Part shown: piece after piece, positions 1 through 9,851 of the stretch | How the letters are laid out: each line of letters begins with the position of its first letter | Position numbering within the stretch: position 1 is the first letter of the stretch | DNA from: Heligmosomoides polygyrus polygyrus | Taxonomy: Eukaryota; Nematoda; Chromadorea; Rhabditida; Heligmosomidae | Direction: 5' to 3' | NCBI GenBank assembly: GCA_947396885.1 | Contig: OX377204.1 | Location: 95,428,728 to 95,492,727, forward strand | DNA length: 64,000 nt | Made by a program: the position numbers and the translations under genes | The notes under the pieces: generated by a model | What the model saw: the letters and a program-made list of their open reading frames with translations, nothing else | The model's database searches: none | What the model was told of the DNA's origin: nothing

Positions 1-1030
1 TGACAAGGAATTTGCTGATAGTGAGTCACTTCAGATACGTGGTGAAAGTGTCCTGGAACGACGTATGGAAGCGTGGTCGGGGGAGACACCGGCAGCTGTG
101 TGGATCTCTAGTGTGGTTGTTTCCTATTATTACTACTTGCACGTTTTTCTGCGCTTTACAAAACTAAACAGAACAATTCGAATACACAACCTGATAAACT
201 AGAACGTTTCTCGATCAAGCGACCCATTGAAACGTTAACTTTACACGAGCGACTTGCCAGCTTTCAGTAAAAGTACAGATGTTTGCAGACGATTTGAAAT
301 TATATGGAATTTAACTACTTAAATCAGTCATCCAATCTACCACTACACTACCGATCGTGCCGCTCCTGACAACAATGAAAAGCGGCGCATTTTTGCGCCG
401 CAAAGCGCAGTTTTCCGCAGCGCCACGCGTCGCGCCGGACGCAACTCGCTTTAGGGCGCGGCATCCTCTACTTCTGGACGTTACACTTCCTTATTTGTTA
501 ATCGCTAACTTATTTGCTGCGTAGAAGAGCATAGCTTGCTTTTTGAAACTAACTGCAGCCACGGTGCGCTCTGTAAGCAATGCATATAGGCCCCGCAGAA
601 TCAATCGAGTGGACGCGATCGCTCGCAGAGTGAAGTTAGGCTGATGGAAGAAGCTTCTCCATATGTTTTAAAGAGCGTGGCCTATAATATACCTGTATAT
701 AACTGAGTTGTCCGTAGATGATCTTTCAGTGATCTTGCCAGCGCGGGATACACTTCGCCGTATTCCACGCGGGTAGCATTTCCATTTAACATGGGCTGCT
801 GCTGCAGCAGGGGAAACCGGGGCTCTTCCTGCTTGTTACAACGGCAACTGCGCGCGTTTCTGAGCGCTCGCATTCAGAAGACGTGTCGCCAACGTGATGC
901 AGCGGTGTCCGGATTCACTAGACGTGATATCATCGACGTCACACAACGGGCATCCAGATTCAGAAGACGTGTAGCCTACGTATTCTATAAGTGTGGGAGG
1001 ACCAGCAAGGATAAGCAGTAAGAGGGACCT
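1..1030. other. Unassigned left edge with a small perfect hairpin
   Basis: I see no recognisable gene here. A frame on the + strand is open from base 2 to a TAG near 200, but it has no known motif and could be chance or the tail of an exon from outside the window. At 382-401 there is a perfect 8-bp stem (GCGGCGCA / TGCGCCGC) with a TTTT loop in a GC-rich patch. Around 865-985 a motif with core ATTCAGAAGACGTGT occurs twice about 95 bases apart; a similar core (ATTCAGAAGACTTTT) lies in the 3' region of the RTE element near 49775, so this may be retroelement debris. Confidence 0.4.
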
Positions 1031-1059
1031 CAAGTATGGATCAGGACACTGGAAAAACT

Positions 1060-1440
1060 CCAAAAAAGTTTGTTCAAGAACATTTTTATATTTCTTTGAA
1101 TTTTTAATTCACCTAACCATAAATGAACACATTGTTTGAAATTTTATAAAATTCTTTTTTAGGGAGAATAATAGTTTGAAACTTGTTTTAAAGAGCAAAG
1201 AGGCGGCCATCTTTTAGTGCCAAAAGAAGAGACTTCGCCATGCCCTCGTCCGAGACGTCGCAATTTTTATTCGATTGGTAGCAAAATTTCTGTTTGCCTG
1301 GAGTTTCACATCTGTAGACTGTACAACATTTTTTTTTTAAATCGCAAATACCCTCCCTTTAACACTTCATGTATAAATAATAATAAATATCAAAATATTA
1401 TAGTAAATAAACGTATGTCGCATCATTTACACTAACTATC
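1060..1440. repeat. Arm of the foldback family with 21-22 bp end repeats
   Basis: This AT-rich stretch matches the arms at 14245-14590, 4390-4640 (reversed), 16185-16330 (reversed) and 30470-30730. Shared landmarks in order are AATTCACCTA, AATGAACACA, a poly-T/AGGGA block, TTTAAAG, and a CGCCATGC core followed by a GACGTCGC-like segment. It seems to be the interior part of an element whose iterated end is lost. No coding capacity is visible. Confidence 0.5.
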
Positions 1441-1498
1441 AAATAAACATTGCCAAAAGCTTTTCGAATGTATTGCATGGTCCGGAGTATTAGTGCAC

Positions 1499-1499
1499 T

Positions 1500-1538
<39 letters not shown>

Positions 1539-1540
1539 TT
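1499..1540. repeat. (TTTA)n simple repeat
   Basis: About ten perfect TTTA units. LINE copies elsewhere in the window end in the same kind of tail (40867 region, 54095), so this could be the tail of a truncated minus-strand LINE; nothing recognisable follows it. Confidence 0.9.
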
Positions 1541-1739
1541 CAAAGCGTAAGCATGATACTCACGTGTAAAACAAATGTGAAAAAGAAACAAGTTCAAAAA
1601 TATGATGGCGATTGCTTTCTTATTGCGCTTTCAAAGTAAAATTTAGTCTATTTGTCTCAAAAAGTGAAAATTGTATCCAGTTATTTAATATTATTCACTT
1701 GGGCAGCTGATCTAAAATTTTCAAAAAAGGATGTACCAT

Positions 1740-1895
1740 ATTTGAAAAAAAATAAAAAATAATAATAAAAATAAAATAATAAAAATAAAAATAAAAAAAT
1801 GAAATAAATAAATAAATAAATAAATAATAGATAAATAAATAAATAATAAATAATAAAATAAGACAAAACAAAAATAAATAAATAAATAAATAAAT
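1740..1895. repeat. AT-only low-complexity tract
   Basis: About 150 bases made almost only of AAAT, AATA and AAATA units. The long frame that crosses it on the minus strand is low complexity and not a gene. Confidence 0.85.
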
Positions 1896-2024
1896 TTTCC
1901 TTTAACAAAAAATTGTTCTAATCATTTTGGAGGGTCTGTAGTTTTTTTTCAGTAAAAAAAAGTTATTTCAATTTGGAAGAGTTCGCTTTAGATTCTAAAG
2001 TCTTAAGCTAGCTTACAAAGTGTC

Positions 2025-2068
2025 CTATTTATTTATTTATTTATTTATTTATTTGTTTGTTTATTTAA
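2025..2068. repeat. (TTTA)n simple repeat with LINE-tail look
   Basis: TTTA units grading into TTTG, followed by unique sequence. This resembles the 3' tails of the LINE copies in this window in minus orientation. Confidence 0.75.
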
Positions 2069-2226
2069 ATGCACTCGTAGGTGTACTAAGCGTGAGCGAA
2101 AACTTCGAACAAACAGCATAGCTGTCAAAAGCAACAATAAAATGAAAGTTCAATTACATTAGAATTGAAAACCTTACTACTCTCTTAATTACCATCTAAT
2201 TCTATTTCTACCATTTTCAGTTAAAA

Positions 2227-2366
2227 TTCAACGTTGTTCAAAACGAATTCAACGTTGTCCAAACCAAAATCAACGTTGTCCAAAACGAATTCAACGTTGT
2301 CCAAACCAAATTAAACGATGTTCAAACCAAATTCAACGATGTTCAAAACAATATTTCAACGTTCTA
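2227..2366 (+). repeat. Left 21-bp iteron array
   Basis: The ACG core of the motif AATTCAACGTTGTCCAAACC recurs at 2231, 2252, 2273, 2294, 2315 and 2336, exactly 21 bases apart each time, and once more at 2359. A spacing of 21 bp is two turns of B-form DNA, so all copies face the same side of the helix, which suits cooperative protein binding. Units alternate between two third-block variants (AAACGA and AACCAA). Confidence 0.9.
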
Positions 2367-2447
2367 CTGGAATCTTTTCCCGTGTCATATAAACGGACCT
2401 CTCCACTCTTTCTTGTCATTGGGCGATATGCCAAGTTTGCAGACAAC

Positions 2448-2873
2448 ATGAGCAACGATCAACAAGACGTTCAACAAAGTCAGCGACATGGCCGATGTAG
2501 TCGAGTGTCTCGGAATCAGAAGGAGATCTTGGTCAAGCTGTTGTTCGTCGACGGAAGGATCACACACGAAGCTGCTCAGATTGCTGGTGTCATAGAGAAC
2601 AGTGCCCGAAGCATTATCCACTCGTACAAACGAGACGGCGAAATAGTTGAGCGCACTCGCGGAGGTAATGGTTTGAGTTCACACCAGTCACTCGTTGTTT
2701 CAGCACTCAGTTTTCAATCTATGGGCAGCAACGCAAAAAAGCTTATTGCTGAGACTTGCTTCTCATCGAAGAGGTTGTCGAGCGACATCCATTTTTCAAG
2801 AATGAGAAAACTCGACGTCTGTATCAGTTTCTACGATTTTCAACGCTCTAACGAAACTCCATATCACACTTAA
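2448..2873 (+). pseudogene. Helix-turn-helix transposase fragment (Tc1/IS630-like)
   Basis: The frame opens at MSNDQQDVQQSQRHG. The informative part is residues about 25-75: RNQKEILVKLLFVDGRI, then THEAAQIAGVIENSARSII, then HSYKRDGEIVERTRGG. The order is a first helix, an 'A..AGV....AR.II' recognition-helix pattern, and a basic G-E-x-x-x-R-x-R-G-G exit. This is the layout of the N-terminal DNA-binding region of IS630/Tc1-type (DDE_3) transposases. No catalytic DDE block follows: the frame ends next to the piggyBac TTAA at 2870-2873, and nothing after 3480 resumes a transposase. I read it as the N-terminal half of a broken transposase. The product would recognise the element's own ends, probably the 21-bp iterons (inference). 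It could also have been kept as a DNA-binding protein alone, but nothing shows this. Confidence 0.5.
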
Positions 2874-3477
2874 CACGTTGACGACCGTGTGACATGATGT
2901 CAGGCCACAGCCTTATAATTTATTTTTCTAGTTTTATTCAGATCTTTCCAAGGAACGTTTTTGTGTTATGTGCACCTCATGTTTAGACATTGCTGTAAAA
3001 AGCGTAATCCCCAAAAACAATTTCCGGTTACTGATTTATTGAGTTTTTCGTCAAGTAAGTAGTAAGTAATGGCTTCTATTAACAGTTCGTCATTTAAAAA
3101 TAATCGACAATAATCGATGGGCCTAACGCGGGCAAACACATCATCATGAAAGCCGGACTCCATCGTAAAGTTCCAACAAGTAGGGGCTTCAAAATCGCTC
3201 TTCCAAACTTCCTCATCCTCATTTTCTGCTTTGGATTCTATTACTTCACAATTTGAGCCATCATAATCGTCAGCTGGTAGTGCAAGGATATCGGCTACAG
3301 CATCAACGTCGTCCTGGAGTACCTTGTCATCCTCATCATCGCTTTTCACAAAGAGACGAATTTTGCGGTCGCGTTAGAGAGTGTGACATGACGTCATGCC
3401 ACGCCGTCGGCGTTGCAAAAAATCGATTGGTCCCACGCGACAGACACGCGAAAAAGGCGCGGTCGTCAACGTGTTAT
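2870..3477 (-). mobile_element. piggyBac relic, internally deleted, nested in the Tc1-like element
   Basis: The left end is TTAA followed by CACGTTGACGACCG. The right end is CGGTCGTCAACGTG followed by TTAT, so a 14-bp inverted repeat is flanked by the TTAA target site typical of piggyBac, with one site mutated. A second inverted motif lies just inside (TGTGACATGATGTCA near 2888, TGTGACATGACGTCA near 3382). The minus strand encodes the start of a piggyBac transposase. The element is only about 600 bp, so most of the transposase is missing. Confidence 0.7.
2966..3349 (-). pseudogene. piggyBac transposase N-terminal fragment
   Basis: The 127-codon frame starts with an acidic stretch (MKSDDEDDKVLQDDVDAV) and continues through EVWKSDFEAPTCWNFTME to RPIDYCRLFLNDELLIEAI. 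Acidic N-terminus, a Trp/Phe block, and 'P.DY..LF.NDELL..I' is the entry to the DDE_Tnp_1_7 domain of piggyBac-type transposases, where 'P.DYF.LFF.DELI..IV' is usual. The frame then degenerates and ends before any catalytic Asp, so it cannot be active. The flanking TTAA-type termini agree with the assignment. Confidence 0.65.
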
Positions 3478-3807
3478 AGTATGTCTTTGCAGATCCACAT
3501 CACACTTCAAAACGCCCGAAGGCCTAACAATGGGCTTACTTTCACTTGCTCATTCTGCTATTTTGAATAGTTATTGCTGTGTTGTTATTTGTATTCTGTA
3601 TTGTTTATCGTATTGTTGTATCACTTGTAGTTTTATCGTTCAATTTGCTTATTTTGTACTTGCATCGCATTACTACTGGACTACTGCTTAACTTGCTAGT
3701 TGTTTCTAATTTTTCGTTGCATAGCTTTTTTGCAAGCAGAAATTTTTTGAAAGGAGGGAAACATTGAAACATACAAGTTGCAAAGAAGATGTGTAGTTTG
3801 ATTAGGA

Positions 3808-3872
3808 AGTCGTTGAATTTGTTTTGAAAAAACGTTGAATTTGATTTGAACAACGTTGAATTTCAACTGAAA
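3808..3872 (-). repeat. Right 21-bp iteron array, inverted
   Basis: The reverse complement of the left-end motif appears three times: CGTTGAATTTG cores at 3811, 3833 and 3854 (spacing 22 and 21). Fewer units than on the left, so the two ends are asymmetric. Confidence 0.85.
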
Positions 3873-3944
3873 TTGTGTATAATGGTTCTAATTCTAATCT
3901 AATTCTAATTCTAAGTACTTTAATAATGACAGTTAATTTAAGAT

Positions 3945-4795
3945 GAAAAATGTCCAACTTGTCTCCCCAAATTGGTGTATGTACCATTTTAGCGTCTGCC
4001 CTGTGAACTTTGAAATCAAGCTGAACGTCTTCCAAATCAAAACGAGACAGTTAGTATGATTTTTCGTTTAAGGAAAAATTAAGACAGGTTTTCTAAACTT
4101 CTTTTTTTTTTTACTTAAGCTGCCCGAATGGGTGTAATAATTTTATACAATCTTTAAATTTTTAAGAAAAGCATTAAACTAAAATTTGTTTTAAACCTCA
4201 ACAAAGCTGCAATCACATAGGTCACAAAAGACTAGATTGCGCCCTGCACTCGAAAAGCCCGTCGCGATTTCTATTTGATTAATAGTATAAGTGCTGCTTA
4301 CATAAAGCACCAACGTGAGGATATGTGTGTTCTTTTGGAACAATAGTTTTTGTTGTATAGTTCTTGTTGAAACTCCATGAAAACCGTAATTTTGCTATCA
4401 AACGAATGAAATTCGTGACGTCTTGGACGAGTGCATGGCGCAGTCATTCTCTTAAGCACAAAAAAAAATCGCCGCTGTCCTTTTATTTAAAACAAGCTAT
4501 AAACCATTATTTTCCACAAAAATGAGGATTTTATGAAATTTCAAACAAAGTGTTCATTTATTGGATTAGTGAATTAAAAGTTCAAAGAAATCATACTAAA
4601 ATTTTTCTCGAGCAAAAATTATTCTAACCTTTTTGAAGAGTATTTAGTTTAATGTAGAAAAAACTCATTTTAATTTGGAAGAGTTTACTTTTATTCTAAA
4701 TTCATAGGGTAGCTTAGAAGAGGGTCAAATTTGATTTGAAAAGCGTTTAATTTAATTTGAAAAGTGTCCAATTTGACGTGAAAATTGATTCCAAC
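3945..4795. mobile_element. Foldback element with 21-22 bp end repeats
   Basis: The left arm (3945-4260) has units such as GAAATCAAGCTGAACGTCTT and CCAAATCAAAACGAGAC. The right arm (4390-4790) has the inverse, with GATTTGAAAAGTGTCCAATT-type units near 4727, 4748 and 4770. The inner arms share AAAATTTAGT-type blocks and the inverted CATGGCG core. No ORF of note lies between the arms. The same structure recurs at 30140-31215. Confidence 0.55.
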
Positions 4796-5431
4796 CGTTA
4801 GCCGATTTCTCAGTCGGCTAACTTCAGCTACAAGATAAGAAAAAGTGCCAGAAGTGCCCACGTCTTCTGAAGTGCCTGACGGCTTCCAGCCATTCATCGT
4901 TTGTTGTTGTCGGTCAAGTGCGGACGAGTTCCCCTGTCTGCTCCAAACAATCTTCTGAGATGCCCCGGCAATCGATGGGTGCTGGCTGCCAGATAACTCC
5001 CCGTTTTCTCAGCAGTGTGTACTTCTACTCTGTGCTTAACAGCTGTCTTTCTCGTTCTAATACATTTCTTGGAGAGGACAGCCGTCGCTAAATTATTTGT
5101 CATTTCTGGTGGTTCCAATAATTTCAAAAAATTCTGCACGGAGCCGCCAGCAGCTGGAGTTCTATTTGCTCTGTTGTTTCCCACGTCTCCACCCATTTAC
5201 CGCCTTGTCATGAAACCAAGAAAAAAGCCGATGATTCATTTAGTCACGAAACTTCTGATAAGCGCCTTATCACCAGCGAGCGTGAGTTATTGGTGCCAAT
5301 GGTTTCTCACCAAGGCCGGCATTGCTCCAACGGGAAATTGCGTCTTTGATGCTGTCGACGTAGTACAGGGCGGAGTTTAACGAAGATTTGCGTGAAAAAT
5401 ACTTTAGAAGCCCAACGATTAGCACTTTGAG
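4796..5431. other. Unassigned stretch
   Basis: Frames of about 100-120 codons exist on both strands (4894-5196 minus, 5015-5380 plus) but overlap antisense to each other and show no motif I recognise. I make no gene call. Confidence 0.4.
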
Positions 5432-6245
5432 TTCAGAATTCCATTATATTGCACCAATGCTGCAACACGGCCCTTGCGCGTAAATTTGCGTGTGGCTGGT
5501 GCAATTGCGTCGTTCCTTTTTCCCTCACGCTTCATCACTTGTCGAGTTGGTTACTAAGTGAACCTAGATGAATGGAAACAGAGCTTGACACATCACTTGT
5601 GTCCAGAATTTGGTCTTGCTTCGTGGGTTTTAGTTTCGAACTGAACCTAGATGAATGGAAACGACCCCTCAAACATCACTTATCTCAAGAATTCGACTTC
5701 CCAAGTGCTTATAGTTTGAATCGTAGATCAACGGAAACGAAGCATCACACATCACTTGTCTCCAGAATTCGGCTATGGAAAGGACTCCGGCGTGTGTGAC
5801 ATCCAAGCTGCTCGTGTGGAAAGTGCTTCCATCGCTCAAGGGGATTCCGCGGCTGGGTTCTGTGCTCTTCGAGCGGCGAAGAGCATACGACTGGAAAATG
5901 CGCAAAAAATGTCTCAGAATTGCCCACACGTCAAAGTCCTTCAAATCTCAAGTAGCTATTTGAAATGCAAGTAAGCCACTACGCAGGAGAACCGAACCCC
6001 AGACCTCACTCGCAGAAGCGACGCATCTATCCACTGCACCACGATCAGCTTCCAGAGAGGGCTATCGCGGCCGTACAAGAGATCAATCAAATGTCAACAT
6101 GGACACCGACGTGCGATCTCTGAGCTAGGAGAGCGCAGACAGCAAGATTACGGTAAAGAAAATCATTTCTATGCAACTGCACCAGCCACATGGGAATTTA
6201 CGCACAAGGGCCGTGTTGCAACATTGGTGCAATATAATGGAATTC
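5432..6245. mobile_element. Composite element bounded by an 85-bp inverted repeat
   Basis: The sequence from 5432 (AGAATTCCATTATATTGCAC) to 5515 is repeated inverted at about 6160-6245, including the ACACGGCCCTTGCG / CGCAAGGGCCGTGT block. Inside are three imperfect copies of an about 80-bp unit (5564-5770; landmarks AGATGAATGGAAAC and ACATCACTTGT.TCC) and a SINE-B copy. It is probably a non-autonomous DNA element with later insertions; no transposase is visible. Confidence 0.55.
5765..6078 (-). mobile_element. SINE-B copy 1 (tRNA-derived)
   Basis: Read on the minus strand, the head has GTGCAGTGGATAGATGCGTC (A-box-like) and GGGGTTCGGTTCTCC (B-box-like), then a body with GACTTTGACGTGTGG, CATTTT.TGCGCATTTTCCAG and GAGCAGCTTGGATG. 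The same order occurs at 12893-13200 (plus), 18233-18510 (minus) and twice in the palindrome at 23075-23895. This is the layout of a tRNA-headed SINE transcribed by RNA polymerase III. Confidence 0.6.
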
Positions 6246-6249
6246 TTGT

Positions 6250-6450
6250 GTTCACCCCTGGCGCCGGATACATTAACGCTTACATCCGCGGGTATGCGGG
6301 GTATAGGGGTAGACGTGCCCACGATGAGGCATTCATGAAAAACCTTACCCGTCACACCGTTGGTAAACCAGTGGGTAGAGACTACCCAACGGTCGTCGTC
6401 GATATATTCGCATACCCGCGAGGATTCCGCGCCCCATTGACAAAATGGCG
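6250..6450 (+). mobile_element. MITE with GGCCGGATTCATCAAC-type ends, copy 1
   Basis: A diverged member of the family seen at 7105-7330 (inverted) and 17055-17265. Shared landmarks are CCGCGGGTATGCGGGGTATA near the start, GTAGAGACTACCCA-type blocks, and the right-end CCCCATTGACAAAATGGCGC. The last block is itself a small palindrome. No coding capacity. Confidence 0.5.
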
Positions 6451-6479
6451 CTCCAGTGAAATCAGTGTTCTCGCAAGAG

Positions 6480-7000
6480 GCTTAGGACCTGTTCATACTT
6501 CACCACGGCAGCGAAAAGAGCGACGGCAGCGCTCGGAAAGCATGAACAGGCGACAAGACAAGAGCAACTGGGGCGACGGACGTAGTGTGGTGTACGTGAT
6601 TGCACCATAACGCCTATTTATTGTAAGTCAGTCAATCTGTCAACACAGACACTAGCAAACAGTCATATTACCTACATCAATCTGGCACTCAAAGAAGTAC
6701 AATAGCACACCTTATCTTGATATGAATGGCAGAATAGAAGTCGTTCGCATCAAACACTTGTGCGCTTCGTGTGTTTACGTACTCCACACTCCGTCCGTCG
6801 CTCCAGCCGCTACTGTCACTTCCGTCGCCGGCGTGAAATATGAACAGGCGACAGCAGCGACGAGAGCGACAGGAGCGTCAGCCCTCGAATATGAACAAAT
6901 TTCGGCTCGGTTTTATTCGATTTGCATGTTTTGCTGATGCGACAAGTCGCTGTCGTCGCAAAGTATAAACAGACCTTTAGTTCCACTTCTCCATTATCTA
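6480..7000. repeat. Diverged inverted GCGAC-rich repeat cluster
   Basis: Short blocks built on GCGACGG, GCGACAG and their complements recur, with ATGAACAGGCGAC at 6541 and again at 6840. The sequence ends with AAGTATAAACAG, the reverse of the GTTTATACTTC end of another MITE family in this window. I read it as one or two degraded MITEs of that family. Confidence 0.35.
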
Positions 7001-7104
7001 TTCTATATTCTATTTCTCTCATGAATATGAATCGTACACGCTACCCACTGGAAGTAGTGAGTACGATTCCCTTACGGTATCCATACCTATACCGACTGCT
7101 TGAT

Positions 7105-7330
7105 GAATGCGGCCTCTGGCCTCACAGGAGCGCCATTTCGTCAATGGCGCGCGGAATCTTCGCGGCTATGCGGATTTAGCCACGAACTCAAGTATTTTCT
7201 AGTCATTGATATACCCACGATGGGTGGGTTGTGGTGGGTAAGGTTTATCATGAATGACTCACCGTGGGTACGTCCGCTCCGTATACCCCGCATTCCGGCG
7301 GGTGTAAGCGTTGACGAATCCGACTTCTGG
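7105..7330 (-). mobile_element. MITE with GGCCGGATTCATCAAC-type ends, copy 2
   Basis: This is an inverted copy of the 6250-6450 element: GCGCCATTTCGTCAATGG at the left, TATACCCCGCATTCCGGCGG and GTTGACGAATCCG at the right. Two copies inverted about 0.7 kb apart, with a third of a sister family right next to it, suggest a preferred insertion neighbourhood. Confidence 0.5.
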
Positions 7331-7333
7331 GGC

Positions 7334-7463
7334 CGGATTCGTCAACAATTAAACCCGCGCGTATAAGGAATAGAGATAAGATAAGAGGTAGAGATGAATG
7401 CCTCATCGAGGGTATCTCTATAGGTCCCTTATACCCATGGGTTAGTTGTTAATGAGTCCGGAC
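7334..7463 (+). mobile_element. Short MITE, GGGGCCGGATTCGTCAAC end
   Basis: The left end GGGGCCGGATTCGTCAAC is matched at the right by GTTAATGAGTCCGGACCC. Inner blocks AGAGATAAGATAAGAGGTAG and the TATACCCATGGG segment match the element at 17266-17432. Confidence 0.6.
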
Positions 7464-7713
7464 CCTGGTGGGCATGTGGTCGATCGTGCCTCGTTTGTTG
7501 TCTCGTTTTTCCTTCTACGTGAAACTAAAGTTTTTTTTTGGAGGTGACCCTCCTCTCCTCGAAGTATCATACTTCTTTCAAGGGCAAATATTTTTTCTTC
7601 GTACTCATTCGGCTCCCCACCGCAATCACGTGTTTACCGCCACAAAACCGAGCAAAATTCAATGCAGGCATAAACTCGGGCGTCCGTGACTGCACCAGAA
7701 ACACGTATCGCGC

Positions 7714-8268
7714 GTGGTTACGGTAGACCTAAAGTCCACCTTCCGCTATCTCGCTATTCTTGTCGAGATGACTCGTCTCGGTTTCCAACGCTATCGATCA
7801 GCTCCGCTTGATCTTCTTCGACTGATAGCGCTTATCAGAGCACGCCATCGGCCCGCTTTCCGACACCAGCTCGACTTTTCGCTACTCCTCGCTGACCTCT
7901 GGACCCGTGCCAGTCATTCCGGTCATGATTTCATCGCCGCCATGCCGCTTCCGTCGTTGTTTTTCCTCCGCTCTATCGATTCGGCGGCATTTGTGTGTGT
8001 GTGTGCACTGCGAGAGGACAGCAGGTGCAGTGCGCCGTCGAGTTGGCTCGAATTCCCTCGCCGTTCCGGAAAACTCTTTCGCTTCCCGGCGATCGATGCG
8101 GCTCATCTGAATGATTTTATCCTTGAAGTGGTTCCGCTTCTCTTATGTCAATGCTTACTGTGCTTCAGGATTCTAATGTCCCATCCATTTGAAGAGAACG
8201 CTCCAGATTTTGAAAAATCTGTATTTGTCGTTTTTCTCTACCTACATTCTAAAGTTGCTCACCTCTAA
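7714..8268 (+). other. Unrecognised 184-codon open frame
   Basis: A plus-strand frame runs here through moderately GC-rich DNA that lacks obvious repeats. It has no motif I know and no start context to favour it; a shorter frame lies antisense. It could hold an exon, but splice signals do not single one out. Recorded only because the stretch is otherwise empty. Confidence 0.12.
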
Positions 8269-8310
8269 ATTGGCCAGCAAGCTGCCTACATAAATAATTA
8301 AATGGCTCTA

Positions 8311-9044
8311 TTGCACTTTGCGGACTCCAGAGGACGAGGAGAGGTCAAAAAAAATTTTCGCCCAAACTTCGCCAGGGGGGTTATTTGGGGGGGGGGCGAT
8401 TACGGTAGGTTACGGTAGGTACCGATGACTAAGGCTGTCCAGGTCATAATCACCGTTTTCGCCCAAACTTCGGCTATAGGGGCTATCTGTAGTGCTACGG
8501 GTGAGCACAGCATGCAGGCGGTCCCGCAGCGATCGCCTGAAAATTCGCAAATCAGCGGGAAACTCTTCGAGAGGCGAAGGCTTAATCGAGAGATAGCAAT
8601 CTAAGCATCATGGCCCTCCAGGCACTGTTCCACAACCGCCGCCAGGAAGAACTGCGCGACTTCAAGCTAAACATGGACGCAGCTGATTTCCAGGAATGGC
8701 TTAGAGGGATGGGATTGCTCGCAATCGGTGACCATGACCTTGGCAGCCTTAGTCACCGCACCTATCGTAATATACCGCACTCCAGCGTAAAACGAAAAAC
8801 GGATGTCAGATTCGTGATCAGCACCCCAAATAACCCCCATAGGCGAAGTTTGGGCGAAATCGGTGATTAAGTTAGTTCGACAGCGTTAGTCACCGGTACC
8901 TACCGTAACCTACCGTAATCGGCCGAAATTTCAAGAAAGGATGCCAGATTCGTGATCAGCACCCTAAATAACTCCCCTAGGCGAAGTTTGGGCGAAATTT
9001 TTTTTTCGACCCCTCCTCGTCCTCTGGAGTCCGTGAAGTACAAC
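8311..9044. mobile_element. Foldback element with long inverted ends, copy 1
   Basis: The left end (CGGACTCCAGAGGACGAGG at 8321) is mirrored at the right (CCTCGTCCTCTGGAGTCCG near 9016). The inverted similarity continues inward through TTTCGCCCAAACTTCGCC, ATTACGGTAGGTTACGGTAG and their complements, about 145 bp per arm. A second inverted TTCGCCCAAACTTCGG pair lies deeper (8459, 8845). The 86-codon frame inside (8610-8870) runs into the inverted arm and is probably not a gene. Confidence 0.7.
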
Positions 9045-9158
9045 AGTATCAACCGAACAATTTGAATTAAAGTTATATAAAATTTTCGTTGAACAAAAAA
9101 AATGTTTTAAGCATCCTCTTGAGTCTGTAGTTTAACCTGCATGAAGTCATTTCGGTAC

Positions 9159-9353
9159 ATGTCGCGTAGGTGAGCAGCATTGGAAGGTGGGAACGCCTAA
9201 ACCAATCAGATCACATTGAATGGGTATGCCGTTCAGAGACAGCGTATTCAGTCGATACTCTGAGATGGGCTGGCATATGTTCGGGCTGTGCTCTGTTTGG
9301 TTCTTATTGGCTGGCGGGCTCCCACCTACCAATGCTGCTCACCTACGCGACAT
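9159..9353. mobile_element. 195-bp MITE, end ATGTCGCGTAGGTGAGCAGC
   Basis: The end ATGTCGCGTAGGTGAGCAGC is repeated inverted at 9334-9353 and the match continues through ATTGG.AGGTGGGA. Its centre (ACCAATCAGATCACATTGAA, TATTCAGTCGATAC) matches the inverted copy at 29880-30069. Related diverged copies lie at 11411-11475, 11771-11918 and 36925-37090. Confidence 0.75.
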
Positions 9354-9354
9354 A

Positions 9355-9412
9355 TTTCGAAAAGTGTCAGTTTGGTCTGAAAAGTGTCCAGTTCGACGTG
9401 AAAATAGTATAA
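9355..9412 (+). repeat. Pair of 21-22 bp iterons
   Basis: TCTGAAAAGTGTCCAGTTCG and a partner 21-22 bp upstream match the end-repeat motif of the foldback family. This is an isolated end fragment. Confidence 0.6.
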
Positions 9413-9562
9413 GTGTGATAGCCATGTGATAATTTTATTTATTTATTTATTTCACATGGAAGTACGCACAACGATGGGCAACAGAACAAGCTAGGCATCG
9501 GAAATTGCGACAAAAAGAACAAACTGCTATGCCAACCGAAAAAAAGAGAGACCGTACAAGAT

Positions 9563-9851
9563 TATAAAGGATAAAGGACGGCGTTATTCAATCCCTTTGG
9601 GGTGCGCCACGCGTTCTACTTCTACGGGATGTCGTGGAGGCGAGTTGAATGCGTATTTGGCCATACAATGACTTGCGGTGGCCAGCCGATGAACAAGTCA
9701 GCGCTTTATCCTTCCCAGACAAGTCTGGTACCAATTCACCGACCCCGGAGGGATGGAGGGCTTGGTTGGCCTGGTGGGGAAATCCGAACCAGGAACCTGG
9801 TATCGGGTGCACGCGACAGTCGCGCCTCCTCCGACTGCGCTACACGCGCCC
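9563..9851 (-). mobile_element. SINE-A copy 1 (tRNA-derived)
   Basis: Read on the minus strand it starts GGGCGCGTGTAGCGCAGTCG, with an A-box-like TAGCGCAGTCGG, then a B-box-like GGTTCGGATTTCC about 50 bases on. The body has GACTTGTCTGGGAAGGATA, GGCCACCGCAAGTCATT and ACATCCCGTAGAAGTAGAA, and it ends in a CGTCCTTTATCCTTTAT tail. It is about 290 bp. Frames that read through it are decoys. Confidence 0.8.

Larger units (their letters stand above)
2205..3895 (+). mobile_element. Tc1/IS630-like DNA element with 21-bp subterminal iterons
   Basis: The left end reads TTTTCAGTTAAAATTCAACG and the right end, reversed, TTTCAGTTGAAATTCAACG, so the termini are inverted. Each is followed by arrays of a degenerate 21-mer (core TTCAACGTTGTCCAAAC) that point inward from both ends. 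Between them lie a helix-turn-helix open frame (2448-2873) and a piggyBac relic that seems to have inserted later (2870-3477). Total span is about 1.7 kb. The iterons look like transposase binding sites, as in other transposons with subterminal repeats; that role is inference. The exact outer borders and target duplication are not certain. Confidence 0.6.

Noticed and set aside
1681..1908. 75-codon Phe/Tyr/Leu-rich frame
   Set aside because: It is the translation of an AT-only low-complexity tract.
8610..8870. 86-codon frame starting MALQALFHNRRQEELRDF
   Set aside because: It ends inside the inverted arm of a foldback element and is absent from the shorter copy at 22580-22895. It could be a captured exon, but nothing supports this.
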